The translations under genes and the position numbers were made by a program. Source: Zhengella sp020637775 (lineage in GTDB: Bacteria; Pseudomonadota; Alphaproteobacteria; Rhizobiales; Rhizobiaceae). From it: a stretch of 64,000 nt of DNA. Under the pieces are notes generated by a model that worked only from the letters and a program-made list of their open reading frames with translations, searched no databases and had not been told where the DNA came from. The DNA is taken from NCBI RefSeq assembly GCF_041397485.1, contig NZ_JAWKWO010000003.1, positions 186,001 through 250,000 on the forward strand, read 5' to 3'. Below, piece after piece: positions 8,330 through 16,951 of this stretch. Each line of letters begins with the position of its first letter. Position 1 is the first letter of the stretch.

Positions 8330-9781
8330 ATGAGCAAGGTCATCAAGAACGGAACCATTGTCACAGCCGACCGCACCTGGAAGGCGGACGTGCTCGTCAA
8401 GCACGACAAGATCGTCGCCATCGGGCATGACCTGCACGGCGATCACGAGATCGACGCGACGGGCTGCTACGTGATGCCGGGCGGCATCGATCCGCACACG
8501 CATCTGGAAATGCCCTTCATGGGCACCTATTCGACCGACGATTTCGAGAGCGGCACACGCGCCGCGGTGTCCGGCGGCACCACGATGGTGGTGGACTTCT
8601 GCCTGCCGAACCCCGGCGAATCGCTGCTGACGGCCATCGACCGCTGGTCGAACAAGTCGACGCGCGCCTGCTGCGACTATTCCTATCACATGGCGATCAC
8701 CTGGTGGGGCGAGCAGGTGTTCAACGAAATGCCGGAAGTGGTGGAGCGCGGCATCACGTCGTTCAAGCATTTCATGGCCTACAAGGGCGCGCTGATGGTC
8801 AATGACGACGAGATGTATGCCTCGTTCCAGCGCTGCGCGGAACTGGGTGCGTTGCCGCTCGTCCATGCCGAGAACGGCGATGTCGTCGCCTCGCTGCAGC
8901 AGCGGCTGATGGCGGAAGGCAATGACGGGCCGGAAGCGCATGCCTATTCGCGCCCGCCGGAAGTGGAGGGCGAGGCGACGAATCGCGCCATCATGATTGC
9001 CGACATGGCCGGCGTGCCGCTCTATGTCGTGCATACGTCTTGCGAACAGGCGCACGAGGCCATCCGACGGGCCCGCCAGAAGGGCATGCGCGTTTTCGGC
9101 GAGCCGCTGATCCAGCACCTGGTGCTCGATGAAAGCGAGTATTTCGACAAGGACTGGGACCACGCCGCGCGCCGCGTGATGAGCCCGCCCTTCCGCAACA
9201 AGCAGCACCAGGATTCGTTGTGGGCCGGCCTTGCTGCCGGATCGCTGCAGGTGGTGGCGACGGACCATTGCGCCTTCACCACGGAACAGAAGCGCTACGG
9301 CGTGGGGGATTTCACCAAGATTCCGAACGGGACCGGCGGGCTGGAAGACCGTCTGCCGGTGCTGTGGACGCGTGGCGTGAATACAGGCCGGCTGACCATG
9401 AACGAGTTCGTGGCCGTGACCTCGACAAATATCGCCAAGATCCTCAACATGTATCCGCGCAAGGGTGCCATCGTGGAAGGCGCCGATGCCGACATCATCG
9501 TCTGGGATCCGGAGGCGGAGAAGACGATTGCCGCCGACACGCAGCAATCGGCCATCGATTACAACGTCTTCGAGGGCATCAAGGTGAAGGGCCTGCCGAA
9601 ATACGTGCTGACGCGCGGAGAAATCGCGGTGGACAATGGCGAGGTTCACGCCAGGCCAGGCCATGGCCAGTTTGTCGGACGTGAGCCGAACATGGCGGTG
9701 AACACGGCGCTTTCAACCTGGAAGGAACTGGTCGCGCCACGCAAGGTGGAGCGCAGCGGCATTCCTGCGAGCGGGGTGTAA
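8330..9781 (+). CDS. hydA: Dihydropyrimidinase / D-hydantoinase
   Basis: Cyclic amidohydrolase of 483 residues that opens dihydrouracil or dihydrothymine to the N-carbamoyl beta-amino acid. Binuclear-metal residues are readable: HTH (His56, His58) in GGIDPHTHLE, the carbamylated Lys152 in FMAYKGALMV, His179 in LVHAENGD, the His of VVHTSCEQA and the Asp of ATDHCAF. ATG 8330 has AAGGGGAACGG upstream. It is followed after one base by the ABC ATPase. Relatives hydrolyse hydantoins, so 5-monosubstituted hydantoins are a possible alternative substrate. Confidence 0.94.
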   Translation: MSKVIKNGTIVTADRTWKADVLVKHDKIVAIGHDLHGDHEIDATGCYVMPGGIDPHTHLEMPFMGTYSTDDFESGTRAAVSGGTTMVVDFCLPNPGESLLTAIDRWSNKSTRACCDYSYHMAITWWGEQVFNEMPEVVERGITSFKHFMAYKGALMVNDDEMYASFQRCAELGALPLVHAENGDVVASLQQRLMAEGNDGPEAHAYSRPPEVEGEATNRAIMIADMAGVPLYVVHTSCEQAHEAIRRARQKGMRVFGEPLIQHLVLDESEYFDKDWDHAARRVMSPPFRNKQHQDSLWAGLAAGSLQVVATDHCAFTTEQKRYGVGDFTKIPNGTGGLEDRLPVLWTRGVNTGRLTMNEFVAVTSTNIAKILNMYPRKGAIVEGADADIIVWDPEAEKTIAADTQQSAIDYNVFEGIKVKGLPKYVLTRGEIAVDNGEVHARPGHGQFVGREPNMAVNTALSTWKELVAPRKVERSGIPASGV

Positions 9782-9782
9782 C

Positions 9783-10580
9783 TTGCAGCACGCAATCATA
9801 AAGGCGGGCGGAGTCATCTCCGCCCAGAACCTCTCGCTGACGTTCGAAACCAATGACGGACCGGTTCACGCCCTGTCCGACGTGAATCTCGACATCGGAA
9901 AGGGTGAGTTCGTCTCCTTCATCGGTCCTTCGGGCTGTGGCAAGACGACGTTCCTGCGGGTGATCGCCGATCTCGAACAGCCGACGGGCGGGACGATCTC
10001 GGTCAACGGCATGACGCCGGAGGAAGCGCGGCGCGCGCGCGCCTATGGCTACGTGTTCCAGGCCGCATCCCTCTATCCGTGGCGGACGATCGAAAAGAAC
10101 ATTGCGCTGCCGCTGGAGATCATGGGAATTTCACGCGCAGAGCAGGGTGAGCGCATCGCCCGTGTGCTGGAACTGGTGGACCTTTCCGGCTTCGGCAAGA
10201 AATATCCCTGGCAATTGTCCGGCGGCATGCAGCAGCGCGCCTCGATCGCGAGGGCACTGGCCTTCGATGCGGATCTGCTGCTGATGGACGAACCGTTCGG
10301 CGCGCTGGACGAGATCGTGCGCGACCACCTGAACGAACAGCTTCTGAAGCTGTGGGACCGCACGGACAAGACGATCTGTTTCGTGACCCATTCCATTCCC
10401 GAAGCCGTCTACCTGTCCACCAAGATCGTGGTCATGAGCCCGCGTCCTGGCCGGGTGACGGACGTGATCGAGTCGACGCTGCCGAAGGAGCGCCCGCTCG
10501 ACATTCGCGAGACACCGGAATTCCTGGAAATCGCGCATCGGGTGCGCGAAGGCCTGCGTGCGGGGCATAGCTATGACTGA
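9783..10580 (+). CDS. ABC importer ATP-binding protein, NitT/TauT class
   Basis: Cytoplasmic ATPase of 265 residues with Walker A GPSGCGKTT (48-56), Q-loop FQAASLYPW, signature LSGGMQQR and Walker B LLLMDEPFGALDE, followed by the switch His (FVTHSIPEA). The LYPW and DEPFGALDE variants are typical of nitrate/taurine/aliphatic-sulfonate importers. Start is TTG 9783, one base after the dihydropyrimidinase stop, with GGGGTG upstream. It would power the two permeases downstream; with the adjacent THI5-like binding protein it most likely imports a pyrimidine, hydantoin or carbamoyl compound. Confidence 0.9.
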   Translation: MQHAIIKAGGVISAQNLSLTFETNDGPVHALSDVNLDIGKGEFVSFIGPSGCGKTTFLRVIADLEQPTGGTISVNGMTPEEARRARAYGYVFQAASLYPWRTIEKNIALPLEIMGISRAEQGERIARVLELVDLSGFGKKYPWQLSGGMQQRASIARALAFDADLLLMDEPFGALDEIVRDHLNEQLLKLWDRTDKTICFVTHSIPEAVYLSTKIVVMSPRPGRVTDVIESTLPKERPLDIRETPEFLEIAHRVREGLRAGHSYD

Positions 10581-10607
10581 GGTTGCAGCCAATTCGCGGG
10601 TGCGGCC

Positions 10608-11522
10608 ATGACCGCTGCCACGCAGACACGAAACGGCCCCTCTGTTCTGGGTCGTGCCTGGGAAGGCACCGCACTGCCGGTCACCATTGTCGTGCTCATC
10701 ATCGTGGCGATCTGGTATGTGGCTGCCGTGTTCATGAACGCGCCGCAGGAACATGACCGGGCCGAACGGGCGGGGCAGACGCTGTCATTTTCGCAACTCG
10801 TCACGCAGACCATGGCGCAGGAGCGTCCGGTGCTGCCGGCACCGCACCAGGTGGTGGTCGAGCTCTGGGATACGACGGTCGGCAAGAAGATCACGTCCAA
10901 GCGCAGCCTCGTCTACCACGCCTGGGTCACGCTTTCGGCGACGCTGGCGGGCTTTGCCATCGGCACGGTGCTCGGCATCGCGCTGGCCGTGTTCATCGTG
11001 CATAACACGGCGGCCGACAAGTCGCTCATGCCTTGGATCATTGCCTCGCAGACGATCCCGATCCTTGCCATTGCGCCGATGATCATCGTCGTTCTCTACA
11101 ATATCGGCCTGTCGGGCCTGCTGCCCAAGGCGCTGATCTCCACCTACCTTTCCTTCTTTCCGGTCGTCGTCGGCATGGTGAAGGGGCTTCGCTCGCCGGA
11201 TGCCATGCAGCTTGACCTGATGCGAACGTGGAATGCGTCGGCGGCGCAAACCTTCTGGAAATTGCGCTGGCCATCCTCCATGCCCTATCTGTTCACGTCG
11301 ATGAAGGTGGCGGTGGCCATCAGCCTCGTCGGCGCCATCGTCGGCGAATTGCCGACCGGCGCCGTTGCCGGGCTCGGGGCGCGCCTGCTCGCCGGCTCCT
11401 ATTACGGGCAGACGATCCAGATCTGGTCGGCGCTGTTCATGGCGGCAGGGCTGGCGGCATGCCTGGTGGCGCTGGTCGGGCTGGCACACACGATGGTGCT
11501 CAAGCGGATGGGGCAGGCGTGA
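10608..11522 (+). CDS. ABC importer permease
   Basis: Inner-membrane permease of 304 residues. After an N-terminal helix (about 25-45) there is a long polar loop, then a block of helices with the BPD_transp_1 coupling (EAA-like) region around QLDLMRTWNASAAQTFWKLRWP, which contacts the ATPase. The gene starts 27 bp after the ATPase stop and its TGA overlaps the ATG of the second permease (TGATG), so translation is coupled. It probably heterodimerises with that permease. The long loop between the first two helices is larger than usual for SsuC/TauC relatives. Confidence 0.88.
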   Translation: MTAATQTRNGPSVLGRAWEGTALPVTIVVLIIVAIWYVAAVFMNAPQEHDRAERAGQTLSFSQLVTQTMAQERPVLPAPHQVVVELWDTTVGKKITSKRSLVYHAWVTLSATLAGFAIGTVLGIALAVFIVHNTAADKSLMPWIIASQTIPILAIAPMIIVVLYNIGLSGLLPKALISTYLSFFPVVVGMVKGLRSPDAMQLDLMRTWNASAAQTFWKLRWPSSMPYLFTSMKVAVAISLVGAIVGELPTGAVAGLGARLLAGSYYGQTIQIWSALFMAAGLAACLVALVGLAHTMVLKRMGQA

Positions 11523-12391
11523 TGGATACCGGCTGGATCATTTTCGCGCTCGTCTTCTGGCTTGGTGCCTGGGCGCTCAACGAATGGCTTGTCCGCCTTC
11601 AGCCGGACGGAATGCTGGCGCGCCGCGGCATCGGCCTGGTCGTGCCGCTGCTTTTCGGCATCACCCTGCTGGTGATCTGGGAAGGGATCGTGCGCGGCTT
11701 CAACGTGCCGTCGGTGCTGCTGCCCACGCCATCGGCGATCTGGGATCGAATAGCGGGTTCCGTGCCGATCCTGTGGGCGGATTTCCGCCAGACGGTCATC
11801 AAGTCTGTCATTCCAGGCTACATCATGGGATGCGGAGCGGGCTTCGTCGTGGCGATCCTGATCGACCGTTCACCGTTCCTGAAGCGCGGCCTGCTGCCCA
11901 TCGGGAATTTCGTGTCGGCGCTTCCGGTCATCGGCATCGCGCCGATCATGGTCATGTGGTTCGGCTTCGACTGGCAGTCCAAGGCGGCGGTCGTGGTCGT
12001 GATGACCTTCTTTCCCATGCTGGTGAATACCGTGCAGGGTCTGGCGGCCGCCAATTCCATGGAAAAGGACCTGATGCGCACCTATGCCGCCAATTACTGG
12101 CAGACGCTGGTCAAGCTGCGTCTGCCGGCGGCCAGTCCCTTCATCTTCAATGCGCTGAAGATCAATTCCACGCTTGCACTGATCGGGGCAATCGTGGCCG
12201 AATTCTTCGGCACGCCGATTGTCGGCATGGGCTTCCGCATCTCCGCCGAGATCGGGCGCATGAATGTCGACATGGTATGGGCAGAAATCGCCGTCGCCGC
12301 CTTGGCGGGTTCTGTCTTCTATGGCGTGGTGGCGCTCATCGAACGCGCCGTCACGTTCTGGCACCCGTCCGTCCGTGGTGGGCGGGCGTAG
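11522..12391 (+). CDS. ABC importer permease
   Basis: Second inner-membrane permease, 289 residues, with its own coupling motif (MEKDLMRTYAANYWQTLVKLRLP) and about six hydrophobic segments. Start ATG 11522 shares one base with the previous stop. The pair of unequal permeases, one ATPase and one periplasmic binding protein makes a complete importer encoded at the end of the pyrimidine operon. Nothing in the permease itself fixes the substrate. Confidence 0.88.
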   Translation: MDTGWIIFALVFWLGAWALNEWLVRLQPDGMLARRGIGLVVPLLFGITLLVIWEGIVRGFNVPSVLLPTPSAIWDRIAGSVPILWADFRQTVIKSVIPGYIMGCGAGFVVAILIDRSPFLKRGLLPIGNFVSALPVIGIAPIMVMWFGFDWQSKAAVVVVMTFFPMLVNTVQGLAAANSMEKDLMRTYAANYWQTLVKLRLPAASPFIFNALKINSTLALIGAIVAEFFGTPIVGMGFRISAEIGRMNVDMVWAEIAVAALAGSVFYGVVALIERAVTFWHPSVRGGRA

Positions 12392-12409
12392 CAACCCAGG
12401 GGAACAAAA

Positions 12410-13402
12410 ATGAAAAAATCACTTGCAACTGCATTCATGGCGTCGGCGCTGGCGCTGACATCCTTTTCGGCCCTTGCGGCGGACAAGCTGACGCTGCAGC
12501 TCAAATGGGTCACACAGGCCCAGTTCGCCGGCTATTACGTGGCCAAGGACAAGGGCTTCTACGATGAGGAAAACCTCGATGTGGAGATCAAGCCCGGCGG
12601 ACCGGACGTGGCTCCGCCCCAGGTGATCGCGGGCGGCGGCGCCGATATCGTGCTCGACTGGATGCCGTCCGCGCTGGCCACGCGCGAGAAGGGCATTCCG
12701 CTCGTCAACATCGCGCAGCCGTTCAAGAGCTCCGGCATGATGCTGACCTGCCGCAAGGATTCCGGCATTTCCTCGCCGGAGGACTTCAAGGGCAAGACGC
12801 TGGGCGTCTGGTTCGGCGGGAACGAATATCCGTTCCTGAACTGGATGAACAAGCTTGGCTACAAGACCGACGGCAGCCCGGACGGCGTGACCGTTCTCAA
12901 GCAGGGCTTCAATGTCGATCCGCTGCTGCAGAAGCAGGCCGACTGCATCTCCACGATGACCTACAACGAATACTGGCAGGTGATCGATGCCGGCCTGACG
13001 CCGGAAGAACTCGTCGTGTTCAAGTATGAGGACGAAGGGGTGTCCACGCTGGAAGACGGCATCTGGGTGCTGGAGGACAGCCTGAAGGACCCGGAAATGG
13101 TCGACAAGCTGGCCCGTTTCGTGCGCGCGTCCATGAAGGGCTGGAAATGGGCCGAGGAAAACCCGGATGAAGCAGCCGAGATCGTGCTGGAAAACGACGC
13201 CACCGGCGCGCAGACGGAGAAGCACCAGAAGCGCATGATGCGCGAGATCGCCAAGCTGACGGCCGGCTCCAACGGCGCGCTCGATCCGGCCGACTACGAG
13301 CGGACGGTCGATGCGCTGATGAGCGGCGGCTCCGATCCGGTCATCGCCAAGAAGCCGGAAGGTGCATGGACGCATGACATCACCGACAAGGCGCTGAACT
13401 GA
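12410..13402 (+). CDS. ABC importer periplasmic substrate-binding protein, NMT1/THI5-like
   Basis: Secreted binding protein of 330 residues with a Sec signal peptide (MKKSLATAFMASALALTSFSALAA, cleaved near residue 24). The mature start LTLQLKWVTQAQFAGYYVA is the hallmark of the NMT1/THI5-like family, which includes binders of thiamine precursors, riboflavin and other planar heterocycles; this fits a pyrimidine-like ligand. CAGGGGAAC lies before ATG. Last gene of the operon, followed by a strong terminator. Confidence 0.88.
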   Translation: MKKSLATAFMASALALTSFSALAADKLTLQLKWVTQAQFAGYYVAKDKGFYDEENLDVEIKPGGPDVAPPQVIAGGGADIVLDWMPSALATREKGIPLVNIAQPFKSSGMMLTCRKDSGISSPEDFKGKTLGVWFGGNEYPFLNWMNKLGYKTDGSPDGVTVLKQGFNVDPLLQKQADCISTMTYNEYWQVIDAGLTPEELVVFKYEDEGVSTLEDGIWVLEDSLKDPEMVDKLARFVRASMKGWKWAEENPDEAAEIVLENDATGAQTEKHQKRMMREIAKLTAGSNGALDPADYERTVDALMSGGSDPVIAKKPEGAWTHDITDKALN

Positions 13403-13432
13403 CCCTGGGCGCCGGAAACATGCATGCAGGAA

Positions 13433-13461
13433 GGGGGCGGCTTGCGGGCCGCCCCCTTTTT
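13433..13461 (+). terminator. Rho-independent terminator of the pyrimidine operon
   Basis: Perfect 9-bp GC stem GGGGGCGGC / GCCGCCCCC (13433-13441 and 13448-13456), loop of six bases, then five T. Lies 30 bp after the binding-protein stop and ahead of the convergent pobA gene. Confidence 0.92.
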
Positions 13462-13489
13462 GATTTCGCTTCACTCCCGCGGGTCGTCC

Positions 13490-14671
13490 TCAGTAGGGCA
13501 GGCCGACATAGTTTTCCGCGACGACCGTCTGGGCGGCATCGGAGGAGAAGAGATATTCCAGTTCGGTGCGCTGAAGGTTCCGGTCATAGTCGGTGGTGTC
13601 GGGGAAACGGTGCAGCAAGGACGTCAGCCACCATGAGAAGCGCTGGGTTTTCCAGACGCGGGCCAGCGCCTTGGCCGAATAGTCTTCCAGCCCGGTGCTG
13701 TCGCCTTTCAGGTAGTGATCGACAAGGCCATGATAGAGATACTGGATGTCGGAGGCTGCCGTGTTCAGGCCGCGCGCGCCGGTGGGCGGCACGATATGGG
13801 CGGAATCGCCGGCAAGGAACAGGTTGCCATAGCGCATCGGCTCGGCCACGAAGGAGCGCAGCGGCGCGACCGACTTCTCGATTGACGGGCCGGTTTCCAG
13901 TCTTGCCGCCACATCCTCCGGCAGGCGCTTGCGCAATTCCTCCCAGAAGGCCTCGTCGGACCAATCCTCGACACTGTCGGTCAGGGGCACCTGGATATAG
14001 TAGCGTGAGAGAACCTGCGAACGCAGCGAGCAGAGCGCGAAGCCGCGTTCATGATTGGCGTAGATCAGTTCCTCGTTGACGGGTTTCGTGCGCGACAGCA
14101 CACCGAGCCAGCCGAACGGATAGACCTTCTCGTATTCGCGCAGCACATCCTTGGGGATAGATTTGCGCGACACCCCATGGAAACCGTCGGCGCCGACAAT
14201 GAAATCGCAGTCGATCCGCTGGATCTCATCGCCCTTGCGCCAGGTGACCCAGGGGGAACCGGTCGCAATGTCATGCGGTTGCACATCTGCGGCTTCATGG
14301 ATGACGATCCCACCCATCGCGTCGCGGGCGTCATAGAGATCGCGCGTCACTTCCGTCTGGCCATAGACCATGACGGACTGGCCGGAAAACCGCTTGAGGT
14401 CGACACGGTCCATCCGCCCGTCATGGGCGATAAAGAAACCGTCATGGATTTCGCCTTCGGCATCCATGCGTTCGCTGACGCCGGCCTCGCGCATCAATTC
14501 GGTGAAGCCATGTTCCAGAACGCCGGCGCGGATGCGTGACAGCACATGATCGCGGCTGTGCTTCTCCAGCACGATGTTGTCGATGCCGCGCTTGTGCAAC
14601 AATTGCGACAGCAGCAGGCCGGACGGGCCGCCGCCGATGATGCAGACACTGGTTCGTGACGGAATGTCCAT
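13490..14671 (-). CDS. pobA: 4-hydroxybenzoate 3-monooxygenase
   Basis: Class A flavoprotein hydroxylase of 393 residues converting 4-hydroxybenzoate to protocatechuate. FAD motifs: GGGPSG (13-18), DG (162-163) and GDSAHIVPP (288-296). Substrate-site residues known from P. fluorescens PobA (Tyr201, Ser212, Arg214, Arg220, Tyr222) line up with Tyr204, Ser215, Arg217, Arg223 and Tyr225 in LIYANHERGFALCSLRS and SRYYIQVPL. The C-terminus AENYVGLPY is also conserved. Start 14671 is set by GGAGGAAACGGC. The divergent AraC gene is its probable activator. No pca genes are in the window. Confidence 0.96.
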   Translation of the reverse strand: MDIPSRTSVCIIGGGPSGLLLSQLLHKRGIDNIVLEKHSRDHVLSRIRAGVLEHGFTELMREAGVSERMDAEGEIHDGFFIAHDGRMDRVDLKRFSGQSVMVYGQTEVTRDLYDARDAMGGIVIHEAADVQPHDIATGSPWVTWRKGDEIQRIDCDFIVGADGFHGVSRKSIPKDVLREYEKVYPFGWLGVLSRTKPVNEELIYANHERGFALCSLRSQVLSRYYIQVPLTDSVEDWSDEAFWEELRKRLPEDVAARLETGPSIEKSVAPLRSFVAEPMRYGNLFLAGDSAHIVPPTGARGLNTAASDIQYLYHGLVDHYLKGDSTGLEDYSAKALARVWKTQRFSWWLTSLLHRFPDTTDYDRNLQRTELEYLFSSDAAQTVVAENYVGLPY

Positions 14672-14761
14672 GCCGTTTCCTCCATTCATGTTTCCCCGAA
14701 CCTAGCGTGCGGCCGCCAATCTTGAATGGACCGGCCCGGCAATCACTTGTACAAATCGAAC

Positions 14762-15646
14762 ATGACCGGCGATCGTGATCATCAGCGCATCCTGAATTTC
14801 AACCTGTTCGGCGAAGCCGGCGATCTGCCCGATGTGGTGCATTGCGAGACGATCTCGTCGCGTTCGCGGCTCAATGACTGGGAGTTTGCACCCCACCGCC
14901 ATGCACGATTGCACCAGGTGCTGCTGATTGCCGAAGGGGGCGGAGCGGCCCGCATCGAAGGACGCAGCATCGCGCTTCAGCCGATGATGCTGATCAATGT
15001 GGCTGTTGGCGATGTCCACGGATTTTCCTTTCTGCCGGGCACCGAAGGCTGGGTCGTGACCTTCGCGGCGGAGATGCTGGACGAATTGCTGATCCCTTCC
15101 GAAGGCGTCAGCGCGGCGCTGACGCACAGCCATGCGGGCAAAGCCGGACCGGCGGAGCAGGCGGTCATGGAGGCGCTGTTCAGCGAACATGCCGGGCGGG
15201 CCTATGGACGGGCGCAGATGCTGCGGGCGCTCGGGCTGCAATTGCTCACGCTTGTCGCCCGTCACATTACCGGTGCCGGTGACACGGCCGTGCTGACGGG
15301 CCATGATGGCGATGGCGGACCATCGGAGCGCCTGCTGCGCCGCTTCGATGTCTTGCTGGAAAGCCATTTCACGGATCACTGGGCCGTCGCAGACTATGCG
15401 GCGGCGTTGAACGTGACGCCACAGCATTTGAGCCGCGTGCTGCGCGACGCCACCGGTGAACCGGTTTCCAAGGCGATCGAGGCGCGTCTGGTGCGCGAGG
15501 CGCGGCGCAATCTCGTTTTCACCAACCTGCCCGTGGCAACCATTGCCTATGAGCTGGGTTACGCTGACCCGGCCTATTTCAGCCGTGTCTTCGCGCGGGC
15601 GACGGGCATGTCTCCGAAAGCCTTTCGGGAACAGGCGGGCACGTGA
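14762..15646 (+). CDS. AraC-family regulator, probably PobR-like
   Basis: A 294-residue regulator with an N-terminal cupin-like sensor domain (APHRHARLHQVLLIAEGGG) and a C-terminal pair of helix-turn-helix motifs (about 195-290) ending in GYADPAYFSRVFARATGMSP. It is divergent from pobA, 90 bp apart, the standard layout for an AraC-type PobR that activates pobA with 4-hydroxybenzoate. The start is uncertain: ATG 14762 gives a family-sized protein, an in-frame ATG at 14726 is also possible, and neither has a clear ribosome site. Function is inferred mainly from position. Confidence 0.8.
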   Translation: MTGDRDHQRILNFNLFGEAGDLPDVVHCETISSRSRLNDWEFAPHRHARLHQVLLIAEGGGAARIEGRSIALQPMMLINVAVGDVHGFSFLPGTEGWVVTFAAEMLDELLIPSEGVSAALTHSHAGKAGPAEQAVMEALFSEHAGRAYGRAQMLRALGLQLLTLVARHITGAGDTAVLTGHDGDGGPSERLLRRFDVLLESHFTDHWAVADYAAALNVTPQHLSRVLRDATGEPVSKAIEARLVREARRNLVFTNLPVATIAYELGYADPAYFSRVFARATGMSPKAFREQAGT

Positions 15647-15753
15647 AGGCCTGTTCCTGGCGAAGGGGCGGACGGGGCGTTGTCCGCTTTTCCATTATGA
15701 ACTATAGCGAATTGCCCTTCGCTTCATCCGTTCTCGAAAAAGCCGGACATGCC

Positions 15754-16935
15754 ATGAGTCAAGCCCTCGGCCGCTACGTTGCCCTTTATTGCGGCTTGCT
15801 GATGTCTATCGGCGCCTTTTCGATCGATATTTCCCTCCCGGCCATTCCGGCAATGGTGCGCGCGCTCGATGAACCCTATGCCATGGTGCAATGGACGGTG
15901 ACGATCTACATGTTCGCCAGCGCTTTCGGGCAATTGCTGTGGGGCCCGGCCTCAGACCGGTTCGGCCGCAAGGCCATGCTGGGTGGCGGGCTGGCCTTCT
16001 ACTTTGCCGGAAGCATGATCTGCGTCTTCGCACCCGATATCGTGACATTGCTTGCGGGGCGGGCGCTTCAAGGGTTTGGCGCATCCGCGGCCATCGTCAT
16101 GTCGCGTGCCTTCATTCGCGACCTTTATTCGGGCGAGGAACTGGCGCGCAACCTCGCACTGGCGACCATGTTCTTCGCGCTCGGGCCGATCATAGCGCCC
16201 TTCATCGGTTCAGGGCTGGCAGCGCTGTTCGGCTGGCGGGCCATTTTCGCGGCGCTGGTCGCCTGGTCGCTGCTGCTCATCGCCATGATGACGGGCGTAC
16301 CGGAAACACTGAAGACGCGGCAGGCACAGGCGCTTTCGCCGGCAAGCTACTGGCGCAACACCCTCCGCCTGCTCAGGCATCCGCAATCGCGCCGCTTCAT
16401 CTGGGTGTCGATCGCCTCCATGACGTCGATGCTGCTGATCATCGCCTCGGCCCCGCGCATCTACGAGACGAGTTTTGGGCTGACCGGGTTGGCCTTTGCC
16501 TCCTATTTCGCGTTTCACGGCATCGGTATCGTGATCGGCCAGGTGGGTAACCGCCATGTGATCCGCCAGTTCGGCGTGGCAAGGGCGGCAGTCGCCGGAA
16601 ACCTCGTCCTGGTCGCTGCCTCAGGGCTGATCCTGGCCGCAGCCCTGAGCGGCATCATGACGCCGGTGCTGATCACCGGTCTGCTGATCCTTTATGCCAC
16701 CAGCTATCTGGTCGTTTATTCAAACGCCGCGGCCATGGTGCTGGACCCGCATGGCGAGGTGGCAGGTTTTGCCACCGCGCTTTACGGGTTTGCCAGCATG
16801 ATCGGTTCCTCGACCATTGTTTCGGCACTGGTCCTCTTCAATGGTGGCAGCATGATCTCATGGGCGGCATCCTTGCTGGCGATCTGCCTTGTATGCCTGG
16901 CGCTGACAGCCACCTGGCGGGCGCGGCCGGCCTGA
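15754..16935 (+). CDS. MFS efflux transporter, Bcr/CflA type
   Basis: Inner-membrane transporter of about 393 residues with twelve predicted helices. Family signatures include DISLPAIPAM in helix 1, the loop motif GPASDRFGRKAMLGGG after helix 2, and RALQGFGASAAIVMSRAFIRDLY in helix 4, characteristic of Bcr/CflA drug-H+ antiporters. ATG 15754 is preferred by family length; in-frame starts at 15697 (ATG) and 15643 (GTG, overlapping the AraC stop) exist and no start has a strong ribosome site. Substrate unknown; the aromatic-catabolism context suggests a toxic aromatic or antibiotic. Confidence 0.82.
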   Translation: MSQALGRYVALYCGLLMSIGAFSIDISLPAIPAMVRALDEPYAMVQWTVTIYMFASAFGQLLWGPASDRFGRKAMLGGGLAFYFAGSMICVFAPDIVTLLAGRALQGFGASAAIVMSRAFIRDLYSGEELARNLALATMFFALGPIIAPFIGSGLAALFGWRAIFAALVAWSLLLIAMMTGVPETLKTRQAQALSPASYWRNTLRLLRHPQSRRFIWVSIASMTSMLLIIASAPRIYETSFGLTGLAFASYFAFHGIGIVIGQVGNRHVIRQFGVARAAVAGNLVLVAASGLILAAALSGIMTPVLITGLLILYATSYLVVYSNAAAMVLDPHGEVAGFATALYGFASMIGSSTIVSALVLFNGGSMISWAASLLAICLVCLALTATWRARPA

Positions 16936-16951
16936 CCGCGCCCGTTCGGCT

